From positions 1 through 47,465 of the forward strand of contig JAGBNF010000017.1 in NCBI GenBank assembly GCA_017634555.1: a stretch of DNA of 47,465 nucleotides. Direction: 5' to 3'. Under the pieces are notes generated by a model. That model was not told the DNA's origin, ran no database searches, and worked only from the letters and a program-made list of their open reading frames with translations. The stretch comes from Eubacterium sp. GTDB lineage: Bacteria; Bacillota; Clostridia; Lachnospirales; Lachnospiraceae. Of this stretch, positions 1 through 8,037 are shown one piece after another. Within the stretch, counting starts at the first letter, position 1. Each line of letters starts with the position of its first letter. A program made the translations under genes and the position numbers.

Positions 1-148
1 GAAAAACGCTTCTTTGACGGTTCAGCTTGCGATAAGTGGCATTGAGACTTTCGATGGCGTTGGTAGTATAGATGACAGTTCTTACCTCTGATGAGAACTT
101 GAAAATCGGACAGATTGCATCCCAGTTATCGTACCAGCGTGTGTGGTG
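1..148 (-). pseudogene. IS256-family (mutator) transposase fragment, runs off the left edge
   Basis: Reading the minus strand, the open frame encodes WYDNWDAICPIFKF followed by VRTVIYTTNAIESLN and YRKLNRQR. YTTNAIESLN is the hallmark of the C-terminal part of IS256/mutator transposases. The frame meets a stop (149-151) immediately upstream, where the N-terminal two thirds should lie, and the relaxase gene ends at 155. The transposase is therefore 5'-truncated, most likely a relic insertion at the end of the mobile element. The rest of the C-terminus lies outside the window. Confidence 0.8.
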
Positions 149-154
149 TTAGGG

Positions 155-1786
155 TTAAAGGCTATATTCACATTCTTGGTAGGTGTTATTATTTCTTTTT
201 GGAGGGCTAACAGCTTCCTTAAGGGTTATACCGCAGTGGTGGCTTGCATAAATCAGAGACATATCTTCATCTATCTTCGTATCACATTCGATGCATTCCT
301 TTGCATATGCTTTCATAAATGTCCATATCTCCAGTTTTCTACCATCCGGGTCCTGAATATATAATGTATCTTTTTTTGTATGTCCATATATTTCACGATT
401 CTTATAATTATACTCATATGCCCGTAAACGTTCCCATTTAGCAATTTTGGGTATCTTGTTGCGTAAATATTCAAGTGTATCATTCTTTCGCGCTATTTCG
501 TCTTCTAGAGCTGTCTTATCATCCATCAAAGCTTCAATCTGATTCTCCGCTTGAATTAATTCTTCTCTTGTGGAATGATAACGACTATTGAGAGCTTGGT
601 ATTCATCCTTTTCAATAATTTCACCCTTTAGCTTATCCATTACCTGCTTGAATAAATCCATTATTCTATCAATCAGATCACGTAGAATCTGAATCATATT
701 TTTGTCTCGGATAAACATATCATAATCTTCCTTACTTATCTCCACGGTTGCTGGTCTCGTTTCTTTTTTTGTTATAGGATTATGACGAACTTCATGTTCT
801 TCAATTATTTTTATATTATAAGGCTGCCTATTCTTAATTTCTTTATTGGCAGCATCAATCATATTAATCAATCTCTTCGCATCTTTTTTCTCTTCGACAT
901 CTATCTGAAGCGCATTTATCTCAGCTCTGGCTGTTAGTATATCTGCTTCAAGTTCGCTAACATTCTGCTCCAGAGTATATAGCTCGTCCGTTTTACAAAC
1001 TATAATGCTATTTATATCTTCAAGATTATTCTTCTTTTCAGTCACTTCCGATTCCAATTCATCACATTTCTGCTTCAACTCATCAACTTCTTTTTCAGCT
1101 TTTTCCTTTTCTGCAATGGCCTTTTCAGTATCCTTCTTAGCTTTATATGTTTCGGTATGCAGATGCTCCACACCCAGTTTTGGATGTTCAACAACCACTC
1201 CATAGAAATTGCATATTTCTTCCAGTGCTCTGTTTTCTGCTCTTTGCCACTGCATTTGTGCAGTATCATTTGCACTGAGAGTATAGAATCCCATCTCATT
1301 TAGTGCCTTAACATATCCGTTCTGTGTTTCCATACCTTTCTTATATCCGTGAGCAACAGGAATATAGTCTATATGAACATGTGGATCACCATCTTCATCT
1401 GCGTGGTAATATGCTCCGATTAGCTCCAAATTAGGATTCCTCCGGGACCATCCATCTACAAAATCTCTCATGATTCTTTTATTCGTATCCTTATCTCCGC
1501 CTTTGTAAACTCCGATGATCATTTCATAACACGGATTCTTCTTTGCATCTTTTTTTACATTTGAAAGATAGTTTTTAATCTTCCGATCTGAACGTTTTTG
1601 TTTGGCATTATAATCATTAACCGCTTTATCAAATATCCTATGGTAAGCATGAGTTAAGGTTTCATCTTTCCATATTTCGTATTCACCACCCGGAATTACA
1701 TGCGGCTGTTTATCGATGACTTTCTTATTTCTGATGTTGTGTTCTCTATGAGCGTCCGGCCCATTATGTGTGCTTATTGTTGCCAT
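155..1786 (-). CDS. MobV/Pre-type relaxase (plasmid recombination/mobilization protein)
   Basis: A 543-residue protein of the Mob_Pre family. These relaxases nick oriT and pilot single-stranded DNA during mobilization of plasmids and integrative elements. The N-terminal 210 residues form the relaxase domain. They include the REHNIRN start typical of Firmicute Mob proteins and the metal-binding motif PHVHIDYIPV, where the spaced histidines coordinate the metal ion, preceded by LELIGAYYHADEDG. Residues 215-330 and 390-460 are charged, heptad-rich coiled coil. The gene lies directly downstream, on the same strand, of a hairpin-rich candidate oriT and the replication-like gene, as in MobV systems. 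A TTG or other start further upstream is not supported; the ATG follows an AGGAGG-like site at about 1793-1800. No coupling protein or integrase is in the window, so the element is probably mobilizable rather than self-conjugative, or continues to the left. Confidence 0.85.
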   Translation of the reverse strand: MATISTHNGPDAHREHNIRNKKVIDKQPHVIPGGEYEIWKDETLTHAYHRIFDKAVNDYNAKQKRSDRKIKNYLSNVKKDAKKNPCYEMIIGVYKGGDKDTNKRIMRDFVDGWSRRNPNLELIGAYYHADEDGDPHVHIDYIPVAHGYKKGMETQNGYVKALNEMGFYTLSANDTAQMQWQRAENRALEEICNFYGVVVEHPKLGVEHLHTETYKAKKDTEKAIAEKEKAEKEVDELKQKCDELESEVTEKKNNLEDINSIIVCKTDELYTLEQNVSELEADILTARAEINALQIDVEEKKDAKRLINMIDAANKEIKNRQPYNIKIIEEHEVRHNPITKKETRPATVEISKEDYDMFIRDKNMIQILRDLIDRIMDLFKQVMDKLKGEIIEKDEYQALNSRYHSTREELIQAENQIEALMDDKTALEDEIARKNDTLEYLRNKIPKIAKWERLRAYEYNYKNREIYGHTKKDTLYIQDPDGRKLEIWTFMKAYAKECIECDTKIDEDMSLIYASHHCGITLKEAVSPPKRNNNTYQECEYSL

Positions 1787-1827
1787 AGGATTCCCTCCTT
1801 TCTTCGTTATGTGTATTGCTGCGACTG

Positions 1828-1940
1828 ACTACTTCGTCGGAAGTAGTAACCCAATATTACTTCTGACACTGTGTATCAGAAGTATTGGGCTCTCCGAGGG
1901 GCAGGGGCTGCACCCCTACAACCCTGCCTTGCTTCGCAAG
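1828..1940. other. Candidate oriT: cluster of inverted repeats upstream of the relaxase gene
   Basis: Within about 110 bases there are a perfect 8-bp hairpin (1828-1835 with 1840-1847), a long imperfect inverted repeat (1850-1866 with 1876-1889, arms CCCAATA..CTTCTGA), a GGGG/CCCC hairpin (about 1899-1916) and a small CTTGC/GCAAG hairpin (1928-1940). MobV oriT sites lie just upstream of the mob gene and consist of such inverted repeats. The role as oriT is inferred from position and structure; no nick site consensus was confirmed. Confidence 0.45.
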
Positions 1941-1954
1941 TCACGTCGAATCAT

Positions 1955-2911
1955 CTACGCAACACTGTCGGAACGAGGTACTTGTGCCAGATACAGTTGC
2001 TCAAGTAACCTCAGTTCCTCATGTTCTTCTGACGCACGAACTGATCCCGACATGTAACCGGATTTATCAACAACTCCCCCATATGAGGTCAGCTGATACT
2101 CGTCCCGTATCGCTTTAATGATCCATCCAGTTACATTGCTTATAGGTGATTTCTGAGCTTTTAACATATTCACAGCAGCTTTACATTTTCTGATATCATA
2201 ACTGGCAGCCTTAAGAATAGCATTTACTCCCTTTTCATCTACACCAAATGGTTCTAAGAGTTTTTTTACAACAACAAAATCTCCATCAGTTGTATCTTTA
2301 TGTTTCTCAAACTTTTTATCTGCTGTTGTTGATATAATTTTTGTAGTAATCTCTGATGTATTTTCTGTATTTGTATCTATATTTTTAGAGACATGTATTT
2401 CGTTTTGAGGTAATACTTCTCTATCAGTTTGTACACACGTATCTACATTTTTATAGATACCTTCTTTTTTGTCGGGATATGTCAATTTTTGAAGAATCTC
2501 TGGAATAAGTTCAATGTACATAACATTAGGCAATTTACCATTCATGTAATCAATCGTCCGGAAATGTCTTTTTATAACACCCAGTTCTTCTAAAAATACA
2601 ATGCTGTCCCTGGCCTGCTTTTTACTTATGTTAAATTTCTCGCTGATCTGCTCATAATTACGCTGCAGATAAAAATCATCATTAAATTTCTTTTTATAAT
2701 TGACTAAAAGCCCTGATTCGCTCCTTATTTCACTTGGACGATACCAGTAGACGATATCTGCAAGAATTATGATCGCCAGACAATTAACGTTACCCTTGGA
2801 ATTAACTACTGTAGAATACCAAGTTTCAGGAATAACATTACCCTGAAAATTCATTTGGCCGATCTCATCTACAATTTTGTTTCCTGTTTTTGTATTGATT
2901 TGTACGTTCAC
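1955..2911 (-). CDS. Replication-initiator-like winged-helix protein of a mobile element
   Basis: A 318-residue protein. Its N-terminal half (GNVIPETWY, AIIILADIVYWYRP, NISKKQARDSIVFLEELGVIKR) matches a widespread family of phage and plasmid proteins in gut Firmicutes that carry a winged-helix domain and are usually annotated as replication or helix-turn-helix proteins. The middle (residues 170-220) is a polar Thr/Asp/Lys-rich linker. The C-terminal segment (VKKLLEPFGVDEKGVNAILKAASYDIRKCKAAVNML) ends with GWIIKAIRDEY, the ending typical of such replication proteins. It sits upstream of the candidate oriT and relaxase on the same strand. The role in replication is family-based inference. Confidence 0.6.
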   Translation of the reverse strand: MNVQINTKTGNKIVDEIGQMNFQGNVIPETWYSTVVNSKGNVNCLAIIILADIVYWYRPSEIRSESGLLVNYKKKFNDDFYLQRNYEQISEKFNISKKQARDSIVFLEELGVIKRHFRTIDYMNGKLPNVMYIELIPEILQKLTYPDKKEGIYKNVDTCVQTDREVLPQNEIHVSKNIDTNTENTSEITTKIISTTADKKFEKHKDTTDGDFVVVKKLLEPFGVDEKGVNAILKAASYDIRKCKAAVNMLKAQKSPISNVTGWIIKAIRDEYQLTSYGGVVDKSGYMSGSVRASEEHEELRLLEQLYLAQVPRSDSVA

Positions 2912-3088
2912 TAAAAAACCCCCTTTTATAAAGAGGGATTTTGTTCTAACTCATTGTTCTAACTTTTTTGTTTTTTTCCACTTGTTATTACTTATTATAT
3001 TGTGTTAAAGTGTATTGAAATATTTCGAGAAAGCATGAAATAAAAGGATTTAGAACGGAAACGTGACGATTGATAAGAACCTTAGATT

Positions 3089-3131
3089 GTTCGGGACGTA
3101 GAAGTCGCAGGTTCAAATCCTGTCACGCCGA
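3089..3131 (+). other. 3' part of a tRNA-Pro(CGG) gene: attachment-site scar at the element's right end
   Basis: The bases fold as the 3' half of a tRNA. There is an anticodon loop TTCGGGA (3090-3096), the 3' anticodon-stem strand, a 5-base variable loop, a full T arm (GCAGG-TTCAAAT-CCTGT, 3107-3123) and the 3' acceptor strand CACGCCG with discriminator A (3124-3131). The anticodon CGG and the acceptor ending CCG fit tRNA-Pro. Upstream bases do not pair to complete the anticodon stem, D arm or acceptor, so this is not a functional tRNA gene. A 3' tRNA fragment beside a relaxase and a rep gene is the expected product of integrase-mediated insertion into a tRNA gene. The intact copy and the integrase would be left of the window. 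Confidence 0.7.
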
Positions 3132-3144
3132 CAATGTATTTATA

Positions 3145-3174
3145 GGTCTTCGAGAGAATCGGAGGCCTTTTTTT
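3145..3174 (+). terminator. Rho-independent terminator after the tRNA fragment
   Basis: The arms GGTCTTCG (3145-3152) and CGGAGGCC (3160-3167) pair with some G-U wobbles and are followed by seven T's. This was probably the terminator of the original tRNA-Pro transcript. Confidence 0.75.
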
Positions 3175-3375
3175 CGTGCTTGTCTGACACATTGTCGAAC
3201 ATTCTATATTTATCAGTTGTATTTACTGTTTATCGGCAGGTGTTTTGGTTGTTTAAAAAACAGATATATAATATAATGATATTTAAGTAGTATCAAAAAT
3301 GTGTTGCTCTTTTGTTATGCTTTCTAAGTTATACCGTATTTAATTAAGAGAGATGTAAAAGGGGGTGGACAGTAA

Positions 3376-3450
3376 ATGATGATACAGATTAAACTTTCTT
3401 ACAGGCTTGTTTCTTACGCTATAACTGCGCCATTTTTACGCATAATATAA
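3376..3450 (+). CDS. Possible 24-residue hydrophobic/basic micro-ORF
   Basis: ATG ATG at 3376 is preceded at good distance by a strong purine-rich site (AGGGGGTGG, about 3360-3368) and ends in TAA at 3448. It encodes a short peptide with a basic-hydrophobic pattern (SYRLVSYAITAPFLRII). A strong terminator follows 13 bases later, so a small transcript is plausible. No family is recognised; it may equally be a non-coding RNA or chance. Confidence 0.25.
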   Translation: MMIQIKLSYRLVSYAITAPFLRII

Positions 3451-3463
3451 ATTTATAGATTAT

Positions 3464-3497
3464 GTCGAACAGAGATTTCTTTTCTGTTCGACTTTTT
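3464..3497 (+). terminator. Strong rho-independent terminator
   Basis: Perfect 9-bp arms GTCGAACAG (3464-3472) and CTGTTCGAC (3484-3492), an 11-base loop and a TTTTTGTTTTTTTT tail. It separates the preceding small transcript from the HAD gene. Confidence 0.85.
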
Positions 3498-3546
3498 GTT
3501 TTTTTTCGTAATTAAAAACAGGAGTGGTTTTTAATGAGGGGTTGCT

Positions 3547-4041
3547 ATGAATGTATACGATTTTGACGGTACGATATTCTATTCGGATTGTTCAATAGGA
3601 TTTGCTTTTTGGTGTATGAAGCGTCATCCGAAGTTGTGGTTTACGTATTTTCCTCAGGCGATAAAAAGTTTTTTTCAGTTTAAAAAAGGGAGAATTCCAA
3701 ATTATCTAATGCAACGTAAGATGTTCAGTTATCTTACAATGATTGATGATTTTGATGTTCAGATCGAAAAATACTGGGACAAATATGAAAAACGAATATC
3801 ATCATGGTATCTGGCGCAAAAAAGGCCGGATGATCTGATAATCAGTGCTTCACCGTCGTGTATCATCGGTCCTATTGCCAAGAGACTGGGTGTTGATTTT
3901 ATTGCCACGGAATATGATCTCGAATATGGAGTCTTTTTAAATAATCTGATGTATGCAAAAGAAAAAGCAAGGTACATTATAGACCATGGGTTTCCGGTAA
4001 TAGATAATTTCTATTCGGAGGGGATGATGTTTTGGAACTAG
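3547..4041 (+). CDS. C-terminally truncated HAD-superfamily (IB-like) phosphatase
   Basis: A 164-residue protein starting MNVYDFDGTIFYSD, the HAD motif I with nucleophile and acid/base aspartates (D5, D7). Motif II is ISASPS (about residue 97) and the motif III lysine lies in YAKEKARYI. The family normally continues after FYS with a second acidic motif and about 25-40 more residues. Here the protein ends six residues after DNFYS, exactly where an FGGY kinase reading frame begins in another frame. The loss of the motif IV acidic residues suggests an inactive or impaired enzyme. The substrate is unknown; relatives act on small phosphomonoesters. The likely cause is a deletion that joined two formerly separate genes. 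Confidence 0.75.
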   Translation: MNVYDFDGTIFYSDCSIGFAFWCMKRHPKLWFTYFPQAIKSFFQFKKGRIPNYLMQRKMFSYLTMIDDFDVQIEKYWDKYEKRISSWYLAQKRPDDLIISASPSCIIGPIAKRLGVDFIATEYDLEYGVFLNNLMYAKEKARYIIDHGFPVIDNFYSEGMMFWN

Positions 4042-4175
4042 CAAAGCAGCTTATTAAGCCTAATCATTCCTACAGACCTAATCCTCAAAATATGGAAGTG
4101 TATGGGCGGAGCTTCGAAGTATTTAAAAAACTGTATAAATCTAATTCAGCAAATTTTAAGAGACTGAATTCCTGA
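4023..4175 (+). pseudogene. C-terminal remnant of an FGGY-family (xylulokinase-like) sugar kinase
   Basis: In the frame one base off from the HAD gene, codons 4023-4175 encode a 50-residue tail containing YRPNPQNMEVYGRSFEVF and KKLYKSNSANFKRLN followed by a stop. This is the C-terminal signature of xylulokinase-like FGGY kinases (P-N-P-x-N...Y...F...K.LY). No start, phosphate motif or ATP-binding part remains, so it is non-functional. The frame begins within the last codons of the truncated HAD gene, which marks the deletion junction. Confidence 0.7.
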
Positions 4176-4191
4176 ATAAGGGGTGTAGCAA

Positions 4192-5661
4192 ATGGAAAAA
4201 AATGAAAAAATAGAGAAAATAGAAAAGACTGATAAAATAGAGAAAAAAGATAAGATATTTTTTGAAAATGAAGTTAATGCCAATAGGATGATGGCGCAAA
4301 TCCTGAATGTAACTTTAGTTATAGTTGCCATCACATGGGCTTTATTTGAAAATGATGTTTTTTATAGCCGAGTGCCTGTTAGGGCGTTGATGATATTTAA
4401 TCTTGCACTTATTTCATTTTCTAATTTTATATGTCGCCATTTTAAATATGAAAAATCCTGGATAAAATACAGTTTGATGGGAACACTTACGGTCGTATAT
4501 GCAGGAACGACTTCTGTGCTTACCTATAATGTTACGCTGTTGGTGGTTATTCCAATTCTTCTCTCCATCAGATATTTCAGTAAGAAATATACTATGTCTA
4601 TTGCGGTTTTATCCATTCTTATATTTTTTGCGGCTTATTTATATGGAGCAAATCACGGTATGCTGGACCTTAATTTTGTTCAGTATTCACCGGGGACTAT
4701 TATTACTACAAATGAGAAAATGTGGTTGGATGATGCTGTAAAGGATATACCGTACGATAAGGGACTGATGCTCTTTAATACCATGTTTTCTAATTATTTT
4801 GTTAAGTTTTTGCAGTTGGTTATTATTGCTGTTGCAGCTGTAAAGCTGGTTAGCCATTGTCAGGAAATCATGAGTAAACAGAAAAAGCTTACGGAGACCT
4901 CTGCAAGAATTGGCACAGAGCTTGCGTTAGCTGAAAAAATACAGGCGGATATGCTTCCAAATCTGTTTCCTGCATTTCCAGATAGAGCTGAGTTTGATCT
5001 TTATGCCTCTATGAATCCTGCCAAGGAGGTTGGCGGTGATTTTTATGATTTCTTCATGATAGATGATGATCATCTTGGACTTGTAATCGCCGATGTATCC
5101 GGAAAGGGTATTCCAGCTGCAATGTTTATGATGTTCAGCAAGAATATCATTGCTAACAATACTATGCTCGGAAAATCTCCGGCAAAGGCGCTTATGGATG
5201 CGAATGAGGCTATATGCGCCAACAACAGCGAAGAGATGTTTGTTACGGTGTGGCTGGGAGTTCTAGAGATTTCTACAGGAAAGCTGACAGCGGCAAATGC
5301 AGGTCATGAATACCCGGCACTTATGACTCCGGATGGCAATTTTGAGCTTTATAAGGATAAGCATGGACTTGTGATTGGTGGTATGGAAGGAGCAAAGTAT
5401 AGAGAGTACGAGATACAATTAGAGCCTGGGTCAAAATTATTTGTATATACAGATGGTGTTCCTGAGGCTACTAACAGCAGTGAAGAGTTATTTGGAACTG
5501 AACGAATGGTAGAAGCATTAAATGTAATGCATGACACAGAGCCAAAGAAACTTCTTGAAGGTGTTAGATGTGCGGTAGATGATTTTGTTAAGGATGCAGA
5601 GCAATTTGATGACTTAACTATGCTTTGCTTAGAGTATAAAGGAACTGAAACAAATGGATAA
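4192..5661 (+). CDS. Membrane-bound SpoIIE/RsbU-type serine phosphatase
   Basis: A 489-residue protein. The N-terminus is a Lys/Glu/Ile repeat (EKIEKIEKTDKIEKKDKI), followed by about six hydrophobic segments between residues 35 and 225 that form a membrane sensor. A short helix ending LAEKIQADMLP (about 235-250) leads into a PP2C/SpoIIE phosphatase domain. It has VGGDFYDFF, IADVSGKGIPAAM, AGHEYP, YTDGVPEA and FDDLTML, with all metal-binding aspartates in place. Such enzymes dephosphorylate STAS anti-anti-sigma proteins in partner-switching systems. The next genes encode an RsbW-like kinase and STAS proteins, so these are the likely partners. It starts 16 bases after the FGGY remnant and probably opens the cluster's transcription unit. 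The input signal is unknown. Confidence 0.88.
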   Translation: MEKNEKIEKIEKTDKIEKKDKIFFENEVNANRMMAQILNVTLVIVAITWALFENDVFYSRVPVRALMIFNLALISFSNFICRHFKYEKSWIKYSLMGTLTVVYAGTTSVLTYNVTLLVVIPILLSIRYFSKKYTMSIAVLSILIFFAAYLYGANHGMLDLNFVQYSPGTIITTNEKMWLDDAVKDIPYDKGLMLFNTMFSNYFVKFLQLVIIAVAAVKLVSHCQEIMSKQKKLTETSARIGTELALAEKIQADMLPNLFPAFPDRAEFDLYASMNPAKEVGGDFYDFFMIDDDHLGLVIADVSGKGIPAAMFMMFSKNIIANNTMLGKSPAKALMDANEAICANNSEEMFVTVWLGVLEISTGKLTAANAGHEYPALMTPDGNFELYKDKHGLVIGGMEGAKYREYEIQLEPGSKLFVYTDGVPEATNSSEELFGTERMVEALNVMHDTEPKKLLEGVRCAVDDFVKDAEQFDDLTMLCLEYKGTETNG

Positions 5662-5728
5662 AGTATATATAGAAAGTGGGGATGTTTTATAAGCTTTCTA
5701 AAAAATAATAAGAAAGGAAGAGGATAAA

Positions 5729-6145
5729 ATGGGATCAAGTAAGGAATTAGTGATTGAAGCGAGTACAGATAAGCTAGATGAAGTGATTGCTTTTGTAGAT
5801 ACTCAGCTTGAGAACTTTGAATGTTCTATGAAAACACAGATGCAGATCGATATTGCTGTGGAGGAGATATTTGTAAATATCGCAAATTATGCATATAACC
5901 CTGAGATAGGTGATGCAACTATCAGAGTAGAAGTATCTAATGAGCCGCTTGCAGTGGCGATAACATTTTTGGATCATGGAAAACCTTATGATCCATTAGC
6001 AAAGGAAGATCCTGATGTAACTCTTTCTGCTGAAGAAAGAGATATAGGTGGTCTGGGTATCTTCATGGCCAAGAAAAGTATGGATAATATTCGATATGAA
6101 TATAAAGACGGGCAGAATATCCTGACAATAGAAAAGAATCTTTAG
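5729..6145 (+). CDS. RsbW/SpoIIAB-like anti-sigma-type serine kinase (HATPase)
   Basis: A 138-residue GHKL ATPase with N-box AVEEIFVNIANYAY, G1 box FLDHGKPYDP and G2 box IGGLGIFMAKKSMD. Its length and motifs match stand-alone RsbW-type kinases that phosphorylate a STAS antagonist and bind an alternative target. Ribosome binding site AAAGGAAGAGG lies 8-10 bases before the ATG. It lies between the SpoIIE phosphatase and the first STAS gene, giving the classical kinase-phosphatase-antagonist trio. No sigma factor is encoded nearby, so the controlled target is unclear; the MATE-fused HATPase downstream is one candidate partner. Confidence 0.88.
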   Translation: MGSSKELVIEASTDKLDEVIAFVDTQLENFECSMKTQMQIDIAVEEIFVNIANYAYNPEIGDATIRVEVSNEPLAVAITFLDHGKPYDPLAKEDPDVTLSAEERDIGGLGIFMAKKSMDNIRYEYKDGQNILTIEKNL

Positions 6146-6252
6146 TAGAAAATAAAATGTAATAAAAACTCAAATAAAAACATTATTAAAATCATTAATA
6201 AAATATAAGTTTTAAGAATCATTAATATAAGAATAATTAGGAGGTAATACAT

Positions 6253-6552
6253 ATGTTAAATATTGAAAAGAAATCAGAGGGTAGTAATCTTAGCTTTGCA
6301 CTGTCAGGAAGACTTGATACTACAACAGCTCCTGATCTTGAGAAGGAAGTAAAGGATAATATTGAAGGTGTTGAGAAGCTTGATTTTGATTTTGCGGATT
6401 TGGCATATATCTCATCTGCCGGACTCAGAGTGCTTCTTTCTGCTCAGAAGATTATGAATAAGCAGGGGGAAATGGTTGTAAAGAACTGTTCAGATGAAAT
6501 CAAGGAGATTTTCGAAGTTACGGGATTTTCAGATATTCTCACAATAGAATAA
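6253..6552 (+). CDS. STAS-domain anti-anti-sigma-type antagonist, copy 1
   Basis: A 99-residue single-domain STAS protein. The SSAGLRVLLSAQ loop carries the serine that RsbW-type kinases phosphorylate (second Ser of DLAYISSAGL). The start ATG follows an ideal TTAGGAGG site. It differs from the second copy (8038-8337) at only six residues, and the ribosome-binding context and the bases following the stop codon are also alike, so the pair arose by recent duplication. It presumably cycles between the HATPase and the SpoIIE phosphatase encoded just upstream. Confidence 0.92.
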   Translation: MLNIEKKSEGSNLSFALSGRLDTTTAPDLEKEVKDNIEGVEKLDFDFADLAYISSAGLRVLLSAQKIMNKQGEMVVKNCSDEIKEIFEVTGFSDILTIE

Positions 6553-6587
6553 CTGAATAAGCATTTGTTTTATGGAGGGGGTTACAA

Positions 6588-7967
6588 ATGTTTATATTAG
6601 ATGATTATCAAAGTGATATAGAGTGTAAGGAACTATCTATAAGTAATGAAATGTTCCATCTTGCTCTTCAGGATGGGGAGAAGAGATATCATGTTAAAGG
6701 TCAAAAGGGTGACTATTTCGATATTGTGTATCTGGATAATAACGATGATATCGAACCGATTGAGTTTTATCCCCAATATATGAAGGGGCCTTTTATGGCT
6801 CAATACTTATCTTATGACGAAACGGATAAGGATACACTTTATATAGATTTCTTCCAAGGTATAAATGCTGCAGAATTCGAGGAAGTAAATGAGTATTCTA
6901 TAGCTCTGACCAGGGTGATTCTATCCTTCACTCAAGGGATTGATATATGGTTTGATGACCCACGTATTCTTTGGTTCATTTCTGAGGATGATAGGGTGCA
7001 TGTTGTGGAAAAGCTTCCTGAACTTTCGGGAGAAACTACATTTTACGTTCAAAAGCAGTTTAAGACGGGGCTTGAGGACAGGGATTTCAATAGGCTTAGT
7101 TCTACATATGCTTTTCATAATGTCTTTTTCCCACAGTGGATGCTGAAGGGTAAAAAATGTGCAGATTATAAATATGTCACTATGATAACCAATTCTATGC
7201 TTGGAATAGGTGCGATTCTTGCTTTCCAGAAAAGGTTTGAGATAGCATTCAGCTACTTTGGCCTTAAGCTGATTACTAATGAAGAAAGGCTCGGAAAGTA
7301 CCGCGTTGAAATGCTCAATAAGTATTTCGCTTTGGAGCTGACAGCGGAGGATGCGAGTGGGGACAATACACTGGTTATTGATAATCAGACATTTCTGATC
7401 AAGACAAAAATGGTTTATACAATCAACCAGGCAACAGATACATCCATTCTTGCACCTAAGTTCCGAAAAGAAATGGATGAATATTATGAAGCTTTGTTCG
7501 AAGGAAGAAAAGTTCTTGGAATCCTTATACGTGGAACAGATTATATATCAACCGGACTTTCCGGTGAGCATCGTATGGCGACTGTTCCACAAATGCTTCC
7601 AACCATTCATCAGTGGCTTGAAGAGGATGGATATGACCGCATATTCCTGGCCACTGAAGATAATGACATTCTGGATCAGATGAAGTCTGAGTTTGGAAAA
7701 AGGATTATAGCAGTTGCGCAGGAACGTCATAGAGTTTCGGATTTTAGAGAAGGTCAAATCATCAGCGAATTGGAGAAGGAAACCATTCCTCCTGATAAGC
7801 TGGATGAAATGGTTGAAGACACAACAATAAATTATTTCTATGCATTGTATCTACTATCTCGCTGTGACAGCTTTATGTGTTCTGGACAATGTAACGGATG
7901 GGATGTAGTTAATGACTTTAATGGTGGAAGATTCCAGAGGAGCTATAAGTTCAAAGTAGTGGAATAG
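6588..7967 (+). CDS. NodZ/FUT8-like (GT23-type) fucosyltransferase-like protein
   Basis: A 459-residue cytosolic-looking protein with no signal peptide. The C-terminal half has features of the GT-B fold fucosyltransferases of the NodZ/FUT8 and O-fucosyltransferase group. These are GILIRGTDYI (about residues 310-319, corresponding to the H-x-R-x-T-D donor motif with His replaced by Leu), RIFLATED (about 352) and YFYALYLLSRCDSFMCSGQ near the end, like the conserved loop contacting GDP-fucose. The N-terminal 250 residues match no domain I recognise. The start ATG follows GGAGGGGG. The gene is sandwiched between the two STAS genes and upstream of the NRPS, so it may glycosylate the NRPS product or a cell-surface acceptor. 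Substrate and donor are inference only. Confidence 0.55.
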   Translation: MFILDDYQSDIECKELSISNEMFHLALQDGEKRYHVKGQKGDYFDIVYLDNNDDIEPIEFYPQYMKGPFMAQYLSYDETDKDTLYIDFFQGINAAEFEEVNEYSIALTRVILSFTQGIDIWFDDPRILWFISEDDRVHVVEKLPELSGETTFYVQKQFKTGLEDRDFNRLSSTYAFHNVFFPQWMLKGKKCADYKYVTMITNSMLGIGAILAFQKRFEIAFSYFGLKLITNEERLGKYRVEMLNKYFALELTAEDASGDNTLVIDNQTFLIKTKMVYTINQATDTSILAPKFRKEMDEYYEALFEGRKVLGILIRGTDYISTGLSGEHRMATVPQMLPTIHQWLEEDGYDRIFLATEDNDILDQMKSEFGKRIIAVAQERHRVSDFREGQIISELEKETIPPDKLDEMVEDTTINYFYALYLLSRCDSFMCSGQCNGWDVVNDFNGGRFQRSYKFKVVE

Positions 7968-8037
7968 GAGATTATAGCTTATTAGTAAAATGATTCTTTA
8001 AGAATCAAAAATGTAAAACAATTAGGAGGTAACACTT

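Larger units (their letters stand above)
3175..3546. other. 372-base intergenic stretch between element scar and HAD gene
   Basis: AT-rich. It holds only a possible 24-codon ORF (3376-3450) and a strong terminator (3464-3497), described separately. No tRNA, known riboswitch or longer ORF is visible. Confidence 0.5.

Noticed and set aside
1770-2118. Two plus-strand ORFs of 77-95 codons
   Set aside because: They lie opposite the candidate oriT and the end of the rep-like gene, have no family resemblance and no convincing ribosome binding site.
3056-3131. Complete tRNA gene
   Set aside because: Only the anticodon loop, T arm and 3' acceptor strand are present; the 5' acceptor, D arm and 5' anticodon-stem strand do not pair, so it is a 3' fragment.
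3070-3276. 68-codon ORF on the plus strand
   Set aside because: It runs across the tRNA-Pro fragment and its terminator and has no ribosome binding site, so it is a chance frame.
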